DNA of 64,000 nt from Amycolatopsis endophytica (lineage in GTDB: Bacteria; Actinomycetota; Actinomycetes; Mycobacteriales; Pseudonocardiaceae): positions 2,046,001 through 2,110,000 of the forward strand of contig NZ_JACCFK010000001.1 of the NCBI RefSeq assembly GCF_013410405.1, read 5' to 3'. Position numbers and translations under genes: made by a program. The notes beneath the pieces were generated by a model. That model ran no database searches. It saw only the letters and a list, made by a program, of their open reading frames with translations, and had not been told where the DNA came from. This document shows positions 50,832-59,318 of this stretch, one piece after another (the first letter of the stretch is position 1; the number at the start of each line of letters is the position of its first letter).

Positions 50832-51499
50832 GCGTTGACCACCGAAACGTCGCCGCTCCTGGTGGTCACGTCCAGGACGTTCCGGCCCGCCGGGTCCTGG
50901 GCGATGTCGATGGTGCGGTCACCGCTGTTGGTTTCGCCCGCGATCCGGTACGAGGCCGGAGGCACCTGGATGGTGACGTTGCCGCTGGCAGCCTCGGCCC
51001 GCACGTCCTGCGGAGTGGCCAGGTGGATCTCGATGTCGCCGGACTTGGTGTTCGTGGTGACCGGACCGGTGATGTCGCGGACCTCGATGTCGCCGGAGCT
51101 GGCGCGCAGGTCCACCGAGGCGGCCCCGTCGACGGTGAGGTCGCCGGAGCGGACCTCGCCGTTCACCGTGGTCCCGCGCGGCACGACGACCTCGTAGTCG
51201 ACGGTGCAGTCGTCGCCGCACCCGTCGAGCACCAGCTGGCCGCCGTCGAGGGTGAAGGCGCGGCCGGGCCGGTCGCCGTCGTAGCGGAAGACCTGGTGCA
51301 CCGAGGTGGTCGTGGTGTCCTCGATCCGGATGCGGACGTCGCCCGAGTTGTTGTCGACCCGTACCGACGAGACGAGCTGGGTCACGCTCTCGTCGGCTTC
51401 CGCGCGCGCCGTGTTCGGCCACCAGTTCCAGCCGAGCGCGACCCCGGCCCCGGCGACGATCAGTGCCACCCCGCCGATCGCGAGTGCCGGCCTGCCCAT
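50828..51499 (-). CDS. DUF4097-type beta-helical surface protein
   Basis: 223 residues: an N-terminal signal anchor (LAIGGVALIVAGAGVALGW) and a repeating beta pattern with SSGDIEV, KSGDIEIHL, ASGNVTI, NSGDRTI and RSGDVSV, the hallmark of DUF4097/adhesin-like bactofilin-type helices. A CGDDC pair may form a disulfide outside the cell. GGGGAGG precedes the ATG at 51499; in-frame starts further out are less likely. Co-translated with the exopeptidase. Function unknown. Confidence 0.8.
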   Translation of the reverse strand: MGRPALAIGGVALIVAGAGVALGWNWWPNTARAEADESVTQLVSSVRVDNNSGDVRIRIEDTTTTSVHQVFRYDGDRPGRAFTLDGGQLVLDGCGDDCTVDYEVVVPRGTTVNGEVRSGDLTVDGAASVDLRASSGDIEVRDITGPVTTNTKSGDIEIHLATPQDVRAEAASGNVTIQVPPASYRIAGETNSGDRTIDIAQDPAGRNVLDVTTRSGDVSVVNA

Positions 51500-51647
51500 T
51501 GCGTCCTCCCCAGTCAGGTTTCCTGTGCGGGTCACGCTATGGCGCGGGTGTGCACCTGCGGTATCGGGGAAGCCCCCGGTTCGACCCTGGGGTCACCCCG
51601 ACCGGCACTAGGGTGATCACCGGCCACTTCGTGACGAGGAGGAATCG

Positions 51648-52184
51648 ATGCCACAGCCACCGAACCCCTACGACTTCCTGCCCTCGGTGCCGGCCTTCAC
51701 CGTGCGCAGCGACGACGTCGCCGACGGGGAGACACTCGCGGCCCCGTTCCTGAGCGGCATCTTCGGCGTGCCAGGCGGGGAGGACCGGTCGCCGCACCTG
51801 GCGTGGGAGGGCTTCCCCGCCGAGACGAAGAGCTTCGCCGTCACTTGCTACGACCCGGACGCCCCGACCGCGAGCGGCTTCTGGCACTGGGCGGTCTACA
51901 ACATCCCCGCCACGGTGACCTCACTGGCCTCGGGCGCGGGCGACGGCTCGGGCCTGCCGCCGGGAGCGGTGACGCTGTCCAACGACGGCGGCGTGAAGCA
52001 GTACCTGGGCGCCGCGCCGCCTCCCGGGCACGGGCCGCACCGCTACATCTTCGCGGTGCACGCCCTCACCGTGGAATCCCTGGACCTGCCCGAGGCAGCG
52101 ACGCCCGCCTTCCTCGGCTTCAACATGTTCGGAGCGACCGCGGGCCGGGCGACGATCACCCCGGTGTACGAGAACAAGGGCTGA
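51648..52184 (+). CDS. YbhB/YbcL-family (phosphatidylethanolamine-binding-like) protein
   Basis: 178 residues. [41 protein letters not shown] and [27 protein letters not shown] hold the anion-binding pocket residues (DPDAP, GxxxYxGxxPPxGxxPH). The family is homologous to PEBP/Raf-kinase inhibitor proteins; bacterial roles are unclear. GAGGA precedes the ATG. A strong terminator follows. Confidence 0.9.
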   Translation: MPQPPNPYDFLPSVPAFTVRSDDVADGETLAAPFLSGIFGVPGGEDRSPHLAWEGFPAETKSFAVTCYDPDAPTASGFWHWAVYNIPATVTSLASGAGDGSGLPPGAVTLSNDGGVKQYLGAAPPPGHGPHRYIFAVHALTVESLDLPEAATPAFLGFNMFGATAGRATITPVYENKG

Positions 52185-52193
52185 GGTTCTGGC

Positions 52194-52221
52194 GAGTGGG
52201 GCCCACCGGAGGGCCCCACTC
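52194..52221 (+). terminator. Terminator after the YbhB-like gene
   Basis: GAGTGGGGCCC and GGGCCCCACTC form a perfect 11-bp stem around ACCGGA, 10 nt after the stop. Confidence 0.8.
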
Positions 52222-52320
52222 TGCCGAAGTCCTCAAACCTGCTCTCGGAAGTGCTTCACCCTGATCTGTGCTGTTTAATGACCCATATGCCGTCCGAACT
52301 ACTGCTGGGAGGCGGTTGGG

Positions 52321-53529
52321 GTGCTACGCAGCTTCCGCTTGGGCAACCATCGATCGTTCCGTGACGAGCACGAGCTCCTCCTCATGCCCGCCAAGACGAG
52401 CGAGCGGGCTGCCGTGGTGCCCGTCACCGCTGTCTACGGAGCCAACGCATCAGGCAAGTCGAGCCTGCTCGACGGGTTGCGTTTCATGCGCCGGGCTGTC
52501 GTCGAGTCCTTCCAGCAGTGGGACGCCGAGGGCAGCGTGCCCCGCTTCCCCTTCCGCTTGGCGCCGGGCTCGCGGGAGCAACCCTCCGTCTTCGCCGTCG
52601 AGATCGTTGTCGACGGGGTGCCGTACGACTACGGGTTCCGGCTCGACGATGAGCGGATTCTGGAGGAGTGGCTCTACTCATACCCCGAGAAGCGTCCAAG
52701 GCTGCTGTTCGAACGCACGGAAGACCGGCTACGTTTCGGCAGTACCGTCAGCGGAGAGTTGAAGTCGAGGCTGACGCTCCTGGGGGAACTGACCCGCCCC
52801 AACTCGCTCTTCTTGAGCACTTGCGCGCAAGTTCAGATGGCCGAACTGATGCCGGTTTATCGCTGGTTCCGATTCCAGCTGAAGATGCGCATGTCGGCCA
52901 CCTATTCCACGCGGCGAGCTGTCGACTACGTTGTCAACCTGCGCGCGAGGAAGCCGCAACTACTCGAGAGGCTTGTCGAGCTCCTCCGGGTGGCAGATGT
53001 GGGCATAACCGGATTTGCGGTCGAGGAAACCGAAGATCCTGCGCGGCAGGTTGCCGAGAAGCGACGCGAACTGCATTTCCTGCATGGTCAGGAGGATGAG
53101 CGATTCACCCTTGAGGAAGAGTCCGCAGGCACGCGCTCATGGCTGGCCCTGCTCCCCATTGTCCTAGAGGCGCTCGACGACGGGCACGTCGTAGCGGTCG
53201 ACGAGATCGACACGAGCCTTCATCCGCTTCTCACCGTCCAGTTGGTCAACCTGTTCCGGAATCCCGATGTCAACCAGAACGGCGCGCAACTCATCTTCAC
53301 TTCCCACGACTCCAGCCTGCTGGGTCCGCTGCTGGGGCAACGGGCGTTGGAGAGGGATGAAATCTGGTTCGTCGAGAAACAAGGCGACGGTGCCAGCTCG
53401 CTGTATCCGCTCTCGGACTTCAAACCCCGGGAAGAGCACAACAACGAGCGTCGCTACCTGGGTGGGAGTTACGGTGCTGTCCCCGTCCTCGATCCTGACG
53501 ATTTTGCCGAGGCGGTGCGGCCCCGGTGA
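52321..53529 (+). CDS. AAA-family ATPase, RloA-like
   Basis: 402 residues of the AAA_15/AAA_21 type (ABC/SMC-like ATPases). Walker A is GANASGKSS, the signature-like region is EESAGTRSWLALLP, Walker B is VVAVDEIDTSLHP, followed by IFTSHDSSLLG. RloA proteins occur beside RloB in defence or toxin-antitoxin-like pairs, often near restriction systems. GTG start with GGGAGG upstream; the stop overlaps the rloB remnant start (GTGA). Base composition is visibly lower in GC than its neighbours, suggesting transfer. The ATPase looks intact; its partner does not. Confidence 0.8.
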   Translation: MLRSFRLGNHRSFRDEHELLLMPAKTSERAAVVPVTAVYGANASGKSSLLDGLRFMRRAVVESFQQWDAEGSVPRFPFRLAPGSREQPSVFAVEIVVDGVPYDYGFRLDDERILEEWLYSYPEKRPRLLFERTEDRLRFGSTVSGELKSRLTLLGELTRPNSLFLSTCAQVQMAELMPVYRWFRFQLKMRMSATYSTRRAVDYVVNLRARKPQLLERLVELLRVADVGITGFAVEETEDPARQVAEKRRELHFLHGQEDERFTLEEESAGTRSWLALLPIVLEALDDGHVVAVDEIDTSLHPLLTVQLVNLFRNPDVNQNGAQLIFTSHDSSLLGPLLGQRALERDEIWFVEKQGDGASSLYPLSDFKPREEHNNERRYLGGSYGAVPVLDPDDFAEAVRPR

Positions 53530-53955
53530 CCCGCCGGGAGAACTCCCGCAACAGAAGGTCTCCGTTTCGCGAGCCGAATCCGCTGGTCTTGATAGTCTGC
53601 GGTGGGGAGAAGGCCGAGTCCGTCTACTTTGCCGCCTTGAAGAAGCAACAGCGGAACGCGGCGATCAGGATCAAGATCAGGGAAAAGGGTGTAGATCCGG
53701 TCAAGCTGGTCCATTACGCGGCGAAGATCAGCGATGAGAACGGTTATGACGAAGTCTGGTGCGTGGTCGACGTCGACAGCTTCGACCTGACATTTGCCTG
53801 ACTACGACAAGGCGAAGCTGAGGTTCGCCGACTTCGCGGATCGGATTGAAGTAGCCGTGGAGCGCGGTAGGGCCGGGTGTCCGTCCGGGAAGCCGGCTCA
53901 CGAACGCAACCCGTCGACCGAAGTCTGGCGGCTCGTCGAAGCGATGAACCGCTGA
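53526..53955 (+). pseudogene. RloB-like protein, broken by an out-of-frame internal deletion
   Basis: The first frame reads PLVLIVCGGEKAESVYFAAL and YDEVWCVVDVDSFDL, the start of an RloB/TOPRIM-like fold, then stops at 53801. From 53803 another frame gives YDKAKLRFADFADRIEVAVE and NPSTEVWRLVEAMNR with a stop at 53955, the usual C-terminus of RloB. The central part, normally containing an SNPCFELWLLLHF-like strand, is missing (roughly 60 residues judged from the family). The gene is therefore inactive unless rescued. Confidence 0.75.
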
Positions 53956-53958
53956 CCG

Positions 53959-54519
53959 TCAACGCGGCTTGAGCAGGTACTCCACCGTCGGCCGCAGCTC
54001 TTCCGCGCTCGGGGGCTCGTCGTCGATCAACCCCTGGATCAGCAGTCCGTCGATGCCTGCCAGGAACACCCGCAACGCCACCAGGTCGTCCGGTCGCACC
54101 ATCGAGGTCAGCACGTCCAGCCAGCGCCGAGCGGCCGGTCGCAGTTCCGGACGGCGGGCGGCCAGCAGGTACAGCTCGTACTCCGCCATCGTGCGGCCCC
54201 GCCGCGGGCCCAGCGCCTCGGCGAGCAGGGTGGCGACCTCCGAAGCGCCCCGGCTGCCTCGCGAGCGGGCCCGGTCGATCGTCCAGTACACCTCGGTCGC
54301 CATGTCGCGCGCGCACGAGATCAGCGTCGCGATCAGCAGGTCGTCCAGCGTCTCGAAGTGGTACGTCGTCGACGTCGTCGGCACTCCGGCCTCGGCGGCC
54401 ACCGTCCGGTGGGTCACGCCCGTGACGCCGTCCCGTTCGATCACCCGCAGCGTCGCGTCGATGATCTCCTGCCGTCGCTTCTCGCCTCGTGCCCGGCGGC
54501 CGTCGCGCTGCGGCTTCAC
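53959..54519 (-). CDS. TetR-family regulator of the SMR transporter
   Basis: 186 residues. HTH EKRRQEIIDATLRVIERDGVTGVTHRTVAAEAGVPTTSTTYHFETLDDLL. The GTG at 54519 overlaps the stop of the small multidrug transporter gene (GTGA), so regulator and pump are one operon. A palindrome just before the pump gene is the likely operator. The ligand is probably a hydrophobic cation, by analogy with other TetR-SMR pairs. Confidence 0.88.
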   Translation of the reverse strand: MKPQRDGRRARGEKRRQEIIDATLRVIERDGVTGVTHRTVAAEAGVPTTSTTYHFETLDDLLIATLISCARDMATEVYWTIDRARSRGSRGASEVATLLAEALGPRRGRTMAEYELYLLAARRPELRPAARRWLDVLTSMVRPDDLVALRVFLAGIDGLLIQGLIDDEPPSAEELRPTVEYLLKPR

Positions 54520-54842
54520 GCCGCGCCCACCTCGATCAGCACCACACCGCCGATGACCAGCACCAGCCCGGCGACGATCGTCAGGTTGACCGGCTCCCCG
54601 AGGAACAGCACTCCGATGATCGCGACGGCCGCGACCCCGACCGCGGCCCAGATCGCGTAGGCCACGCCGACCGGCATGCCACGCTTCAGCACGCTCGCCA
54701 GCGCGGCGAACGCGACGAGGTACCCGGCCACGACGACCAGCGAGGGCCACAGTTTGGTGAAGCCCTCCGACAACTTCATCGAAACAGTGGCGGTGACCTC
54801 GGCCGCGATGGCGAGCGCGAGGAGCAGATAGGCGATCACCAT
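54516..54842 (-). CDS. Small multidrug resistance (SMR) transporter
   Basis: 108 residues with four membrane helices, the full SMR size. The essential membrane-embedded Glu is in helix 1 (ALAIAAEVTATVSMKLSEGF), and AIWAAVGVAAVAIIGVLFLGE is the signature of helix 3. SMR pumps exchange protons for quaternary cations such as ethidium, or for guanidinium. The motif fits the EmrE/Mmr branch. First gene of a two-gene operon with its TetR regulator. Confidence 0.92.
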   Translation of the reverse strand: MVIAYLLLALAIAAEVTATVSMKLSEGFTKLWPSLVVVAGYLVAFAALASVLKRGMPVGVAYAIWAAVGVAAVAIIGVLFLGEPVNLTIVAGLVLVIGGVVLIEVGAA

Positions 54843-54848
54843 GCCAAA

Positions 54849-54872
54849 CTACCTGTACGATCGTCCCGGTAG
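54849..54872. promoter_or_regulatory. Operator before the SMR-TetR operon
   Basis: CTACC-N3-ACGATCGT-N3-GGTAG, a 24-bp palindrome with a perfect 8-bp centre, six bases upstream of the SMR ATG. Probably the TetR binding site. Confidence 0.6.
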
Positions 54873-54988
54873 CCAGGGAGTCCTACGCCACACTCATGGG
54901 ACTCGACTCGCGCCGATCAGTTACTCATGGGTAAATCACAGAAGGCTCCCCGCCACTCCCACCACACAACGGACGAAAGGCCCCGATC

Positions 54989-57274
54989 ATGGGTGCACTG
55001 CAGATCACGCTCGGCGTGGTCGGCGTCGCCGTGAGCATCGTCGCTTGGATCATGTTCGGCACCGGCGTGTACCGGATGGTCCGGATCATCCGGCTCGGAC
55101 AACCGGACGCGACACGCAACGGCCCGTTCGGGCCGCGCATCACGACGCTGATCAAGGAGTTCGCCGCCCACACGCGGATGAACAAGTTCCGCCACGTCGG
55201 CCCATGGCACTGGCTGGTCATGTGGGGCTTCCTGATCGGCTCGCTGTCCTGGTTCGAGGCCTACGGCGAAACGTTCGACCCGCACTTCCACTGGCCGATC
55301 ATCGGCAACTGGAGCATCTGGCTGCTGCTGACCGAGCTGCTCGGCCTCGGCACCGTCCTCGGTGGCCTCGCGCTCGCCCTCATCCGCCAGCGCAACCACC
55401 CGCGCCGCGCCGACCGGCAGTCCCGCTTCGCCGGGTCGAACTTCAAACAGGCGTACTTCGTCGAGGCCGTGGTGATCGTCGAGGGTCTGGGCATCCTCGG
55501 CGTGAAGGCGTTCAAGATCTCCAGCGGCATCGAGGACCCGGCGCTGTGGACGAGCTTCGTCACCAAGCCGCTCGGCGAGATCCTGCCCGCCAGCACGGTC
55601 GCGGTCACGATCACGGCGCTGGTCAAGCTCCTCTCGGGCATGATCTGGCTCTACGTCGTCGGCCGGACGCTCACCATGGGTGTGGCCTGGCACCGGTTCA
55701 GCGCCTTCTTCAACATCTACTTCAAGCGTGAGGACGACGGCGGCACCGCGCTGGGTGCGCTCAAGCCGATGATGAGCGGGGGCAAGCCGCTCGACTTCGA
55801 GGAGGCCGACCCGGAGAAGGACGTCTTCGGCGCCGGCCAGGTCGAGGACTTCAGCTGGAAGGGCTGGCTGGACTTCAGCACCTGCACCGAGTGCGGCCGC
55901 TGCCAGTCGCAGTGCCCGGCGTGGAACACCGGCAAGCCGTTGTCGCCGAAGCTGGTCATCACGCAGCTGCGCGACCACGCCTACGCGAAGGCGCCGTACC
56001 TGCTCGCGGGTGGCAAGAAGGACGTCACCGGTGAAGAGGTCGGCCTGACCGGGGACAACCCCTACGCCGGTATCGACGTCCTCGCGCTGGCCGAGGCCGA
56101 CCGCGCGCTGGTGGGCGACGACGGCGGCGTCATCGACCCCGACGTGCTGTGGTCGTGCACCACCTGCGGTGCCTGCGTCGAGCAGTGCCCGGTGGACATC
56201 GAGCACGTCGACCACATCGTCGACATGCGCCGCTACCAGGTGATGATCGAGTCGAACTTCCCGACCGAGCTGAACGGGATGTTCAAGAACCTGGAGAACA
56301 AGGGCAACCCGTGGGGCCAGAACGCCAAGGACCGGATGGCCTGGGCGGACGACCTCGATTTCGAGGTGCCGGTGTTCGACGGCGAGCTGGGCGACACCGA
56401 GTACCTGTTCTGGGTCGGCTGCGCCGGCGCGTTCGAGGACCGCGCGAAGAAGACCACCCGCGCGGTCGCCGAGCTGCTGCACATCGCGGGCGTCAAGTAC
56501 ACGGTGCTCGGCCCGGAGGAGTCCTGCACGGGTGACCCGGCTCGCCGCGCGGGCAACGAGTTCCTGTTCCAGATGCTCGCGCAGCAGAACGTCGAGGTGC
56601 TGAACTCGGTGTTCGAGGATCGCGAGCCGGGCAACCGCAAGATCGTCGCCACCTGCGCGCACTGCTTCAACACGCTCGCCAACGAGTACCCGGACCTTGG
56701 CGGGCAGTTCGAGGTCGTGCACCACACCCAGCTGCTCAACCGTCTGGTGCGGGAGAAGCGGCTGGTGCCGGTCGCGCCGATCGCGGACGACGTGACCTAC
56801 CACGACCCGTGCTACCTGGGCCGTCACAACAAGGTCTACGAGGCGCCGCGTGAGCTGGTCGGCGCGTCGGGCGCGCAGTTCCGCGAGATGCCGCGGCACG
56901 GCGACCGGTCCATGTGCTGCGGCGCCGGTGGTGCCCGCATGTGGATGGAGGAGAAGATCGGCAAGCGGATCAACGTCGAGCGGGTCGACGAGGCGCTGGG
57001 CACGGCGCCGTCGAAGATCGCGACGGGGTGCCCGTTCTGCCGCGTCATGCTCACCGACGGCGTCACCGCGCGCCAGAACGACGGCAAGGCGAGCGAGAAG
57101 GTCGAGGTCGTGGACGTCTCGCAGCTGCTGCTCTCGGCCGTGAAGCGCCGTCCGCAGCCGGAGCCGGCGCCGGGCACCGAGTCGCTGCCCGCGACCGAAT
57201 CGGACCCGCTGGAGGCCGACGCCGCGACCGACAAGGTGCCCACCGGGACGTCGCTGCCGACCGAGGACAAGTAA
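54989..57274 (+). CDS. etfD: Membrane iron-sulfur oxidoreductase EtfD (ETF:menaquinone reductase type)
   Basis: 761 residues: five to six N-terminal membrane helices of a NarI/HdrE-like cytochrome b unit, two 4Fe-4S ferredoxin clusters (CTECGRCQSQCP and CTTCGACVEQCP) and two cysteine-rich CCG domains (CAHCFNTLANEYP, HDPCYLGRHN and CCGAGGARMW). This architecture is that of mycobacterial EtfD (Rv0338c), which passes electrons from acyl-CoA dehydrogenases via ETF to menaquinone. GAAAGG precedes the ATG. A terminator follows. An acyl-CoA dehydrogenase lies 2.6 kb downstream. Confidence 0.87.
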   Translation: MGALQITLGVVGVAVSIVAWIMFGTGVYRMVRIIRLGQPDATRNGPFGPRITTLIKEFAAHTRMNKFRHVGPWHWLVMWGFLIGSLSWFEAYGETFDPHFHWPIIGNWSIWLLLTELLGLGTVLGGLALALIRQRNHPRRADRQSRFAGSNFKQAYFVEAVVIVEGLGILGVKAFKISSGIEDPALWTSFVTKPLGEILPASTVAVTITALVKLLSGMIWLYVVGRTLTMGVAWHRFSAFFNIYFKREDDGGTALGALKPMMSGGKPLDFEEADPEKDVFGAGQVEDFSWKGWLDFSTCTECGRCQSQCPAWNTGKPLSPKLVITQLRDHAYAKAPYLLAGGKKDVTGEEVGLTGDNPYAGIDVLALAEADRALVGDDGGVIDPDVLWSCTTCGACVEQCPVDIEHVDHIVDMRRYQVMIESNFPTELNGMFKNLENKGNPWGQNAKDRMAWADDLDFEVPVFDGELGDTEYLFWVGCAGAFEDRAKKTTRAVAELLHIAGVKYTVLGPEESCTGDPARRAGNEFLFQMLAQQNVEVLNSVFEDREPGNRKIVATCAHCFNTLANEYPDLGGQFEVVHHTQLLNRLVREKRLVPVAPIADDVTYHDPCYLGRHNKVYEAPRELVGASGAQFREMPRHGDRSMCCGAGGARMWMEEKIGKRINVERVDEALGTAPSKIATGCPFCRVMLTDGVTARQNDGKASEKVEVVDVSQLLLSAVKRRPQPEPAPGTESLPATESDPLEADAATDKVPTGTSLPTEDK

Positions 57275-57286
57275 CAGGGACGTGAA

Positions 57287-57323
57287 CGAAGGCCACCTCG
57301 CCCGTTCGGCGGGGTGGCCTTCG
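57287..57323 (+). terminator. Terminator after etfD
   Basis: A 16-nt stem (CGAAGGCCACC... pairing with ...GGTGGCCTTCG, one mismatch) with a 5-nt loop, followed by TCCTTCTCC. It lies 12 nt past the stop. Confidence 0.78.
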
Positions 57324-57425
57324 TCCTTCTCCGTCCGTGGGGGACTCGACAACCGGGTTATTCTGTCCGTCCACGCTGCCGACGCTGCCCGCGGAGGATT
57401 GCTGACGCGCGCGAACGGGGTCGAG

Positions 57426-58160
57426 ATGGGAGTGCCCGGCGAGACCGGACCGGCTGGACAGCCGGAATTCGCACGCGCCGGTGCCCGTTTCCCGTCCGCG
57501 AAGCGGTTGCGGCAGCTGGCCGGCGAACAAGCCGGAACCCCGGGTCCGGGGTCACGAGCACCGGACCCACCGTCCACCCCCGCCGAGTCCACGAAAACCC
57601 AACGGGCCGCAGGCGCCCGGTTCCCCACCGAGAAGCAGCTCGCTCGGTACACCGGAGACGCCGCACCGCAGCCTGTGCCTGAACCGGAGCCCGAACCGTT
57701 GCCGGACCCCGAACCGCGCGAGGAGTTCACACCCTCGCCGCGGCCACGCCCCGAATCCGCCGCGCCGGAACCCGCCGCGCCGGATCAAGAAGGTGCCGAG
57801 CTGCTCGACCCCGAAGACGAGAACCGGTTGCGCGTGCGGCCGTACGTGCTCACCAAGGGGCGCACCCATTCGGCTTACGAACTGGCCATCGAAACGCTCG
57901 TGTCCGTGCGGGCGGACGCCAAGTGGACCGGGCCCGCGCTGAGCGCCGAGTACCAGCCCGTCCGCGCCATCGTCGACACGCCCCGTTCGCTGGCCGAGGT
58001 CGCCGCGCGGATGTCGATCCCGCTCGGCGTGGCCAGGGTCCTGTTGTCCGATATGGCCGAACTGGGACTGCTGCACATCCACGGCATCGCGCGCACCTCG
58101 GAGGGCCGTCCGCCGCTGGAGCTGATGAAGCGCGTCCTGGACGGTCTGCAGCGGCTCTGA
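57426..58160 (+). CDS. DUF742-domain protein with duplicated N-terminal motif
   Basis: 244 residues. The C-terminal 100 residues are a DUF742 winged-helix-like domain (RVRPYVLTKGRTH...VRAIVDTPRSLAEVAARMSIPLGVARVLLSDMAELGLLHIH). DUF742 proteins normally sit in conservons with a sensor kinase, a roadblock protein and a small GTPase; none of these is adjacent. The N-terminal half is Pro/Glu-rich and carries two copies of a motif GARFPSxKxLxxLxG (AGARFPSAKRLRQLAG and AGARFPTEKQLARYTG). ATG 57426 is the first start outside the etfD terminator with a clear domain. Confidence 0.8.
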   Translation: MGVPGETGPAGQPEFARAGARFPSAKRLRQLAGEQAGTPGPGSRAPDPPSTPAESTKTQRAAGARFPTEKQLARYTGDAAPQPVPEPEPEPLPDPEPREEFTPSPRPRPESAAPEPAAPDQEGAELLDPEDENRLRVRPYVLTKGRTHSAYELAIETLVSVRADAKWTGPALSAEYQPVRAIVDTPRSLAEVAARMSIPLGVARVLLSDMAELGLLHIHGIARTSEGRPPLELMKRVLDGLQRL

Positions 58161-58180
58161 TCCACTCGTAGGATCGCCCG

Positions 58181-59185
58181 GTGAGCGAGGAATCGGAACG
58201 CCCGGACGCCGGGGGCGAAAGCACTCTGACCGTGCTGCTGGCCGGTGGCGTGAACCTGGCCATCGCGATCATGAAGGCGGTCGCGGGGATCATCACCGGC
58301 TCGGGCGCGATGCTGTCCGAGGCGGCGCATTCGGTGGCCGACACGTTCACCGAGATCCTGCTGCTCACCGCGCTGCGCCGCTCCGGTCGCCCGGCCGACG
58401 TGATGCACCCCTTCGGTTACGGCAAGGAGCGCTACTTCTGGTCGCTCCTGGCCGCGGTCTCGATCTTCGCCTCCGGCGCGACCTTCGCGTTGTACGAGGG
58501 CTTCTCGACGGTCTTCGGCGAGCCCGCCGAGCAGACCAGCCCGCTCGTCGGCTACATCGTGCTGGCGCTGGCGTTCGCGATGGAGTCGGTGTCGTGGACC
58601 CAGGCGTTCCGCCAGGTGCGGCGGGGCGCGGCGGAGCAGAACCGCACGATCTGGCGGTTCCTGCGCTACATCGACGATCCGGCGCCGAAGACGGTGTTCC
58701 TGGAGGACTCCGCGGCCCTGATCGGGCTGGTGCTGGCCTTCCTCGGGCTGTTCCTGCACCAGGTGACCGGCTCGTCCCTGTACGACGGGCTCGCGTCGAT
58801 CCTGATCGGCCTGCTGCTCGCGACCGTGGCCTACATCCTGGGCCGCACCAACCTGCGGCTGCTGATCGGGCGCCAGGCGGACCTGACGATCGTGCGTGGC
58901 GTCCGCGAGCACCTGGCGGACGCCGCGGAGATCGAGACGGTCGTCGACCTGCAGACGATGCTGCTGGGCACCGACCAGATCCTGGTGTGCGCCCGCGTCG
59001 ATTTCGACGACGCGCTCGGCGCCGCCGAGGTGGAACGCGCGTGTGTCCGCCTGGCAAGCGAACTGCACGAAAGATTTTCCGACGTGACCGAAGTGTTCAT
59101 CGAACCGGTGCCCCGCAACGATCCCGGTTTGCGCGCCGCGGTTTTGGCCCGGTACGGCGACATCGCGAAGCGATACGGGCGATAG
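58181..59185 (+). CDS. Cation diffusion facilitator (CDF) transporter
   Basis: 334 residues with six membrane helices: AAGGVNLAIAIMKAVAG-like helix 1, the helix-2 metal-site region SEAAHSVADTFTEILL, then HPFGYGKERYFWSLL between helices 2 and 3, and the helix-5 metal-site region EDSAALIGLVLAF. The C-terminal part is a cytoplasmic metal-sensing domain. CDF proteins export Zn, Mn, Fe or Co by proton antiport. GTG 58181 lies six bases after TAGGAT (58169-58174), a likely leaderless promoter. The metal is not predictable by eye. Confidence 0.87.
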   Translation: MSEESERPDAGGESTLTVLLAGGVNLAIAIMKAVAGIITGSGAMLSEAAHSVADTFTEILLLTALRRSGRPADVMHPFGYGKERYFWSLLAAVSIFASGATFALYEGFSTVFGEPAEQTSPLVGYIVLALAFAMESVSWTQAFRQVRRGAAEQNRTIWRFLRYIDDPAPKTVFLEDSAALIGLVLAFLGLFLHQVTGSSLYDGLASILIGLLLATVAYILGRTNLRLLIGRQADLTIVRGVREHLADAAEIETVVDLQTMLLGTDQILVCARVDFDDALGAAEVERACVRLASELHERFSDVTEVFIEPVPRNDPGLRAAVLARYGDIAKRYGR

Positions 59186-59293
59186 GGTTCGGATCACCGG
59201 TTCGGTCATCGATCGTCAAGTTGTGACCCCGGTACCGCCGGATCGTCGTCGTCCTGACCCGTCAGGCCCACGTGGGCTCCCTTGCGTGAAGCG

Positions 59294-59310
59294 GTGAACC
59301 GGTGGTTCAC
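59294..59310. promoter_or_regulatory. Operator of the TetR/acyl-CoA dehydrogenase operon
   Basis: GTGAACC-GGT-GGTTCAC, a perfect 17-bp palindrome nine nt before the TetR start. Probable autoregulatory site. Confidence 0.6.
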
Positions 59311-59318
59311 TTCTTGCT

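Noticed and set aside
51541..51620. A GGTTCGACCC stretch resembling a tRNA T-arm
   Set aside because: No matching acceptor, D-arm or anticodon stem can be folded around it; it lies in the 5' region between two divergent genes.
53526..53801. Treating the first RloB frame as a complete small protein
   Set aside because: The downstream frame continues with the RloB C-terminus, so a truncated gene is the better explanation.
57282..57425. An earlier GTG start for the DUF742 protein at 57282
   Set aside because: That start and the following codons lie within the etfD terminator hairpin and encode no conserved sequence.
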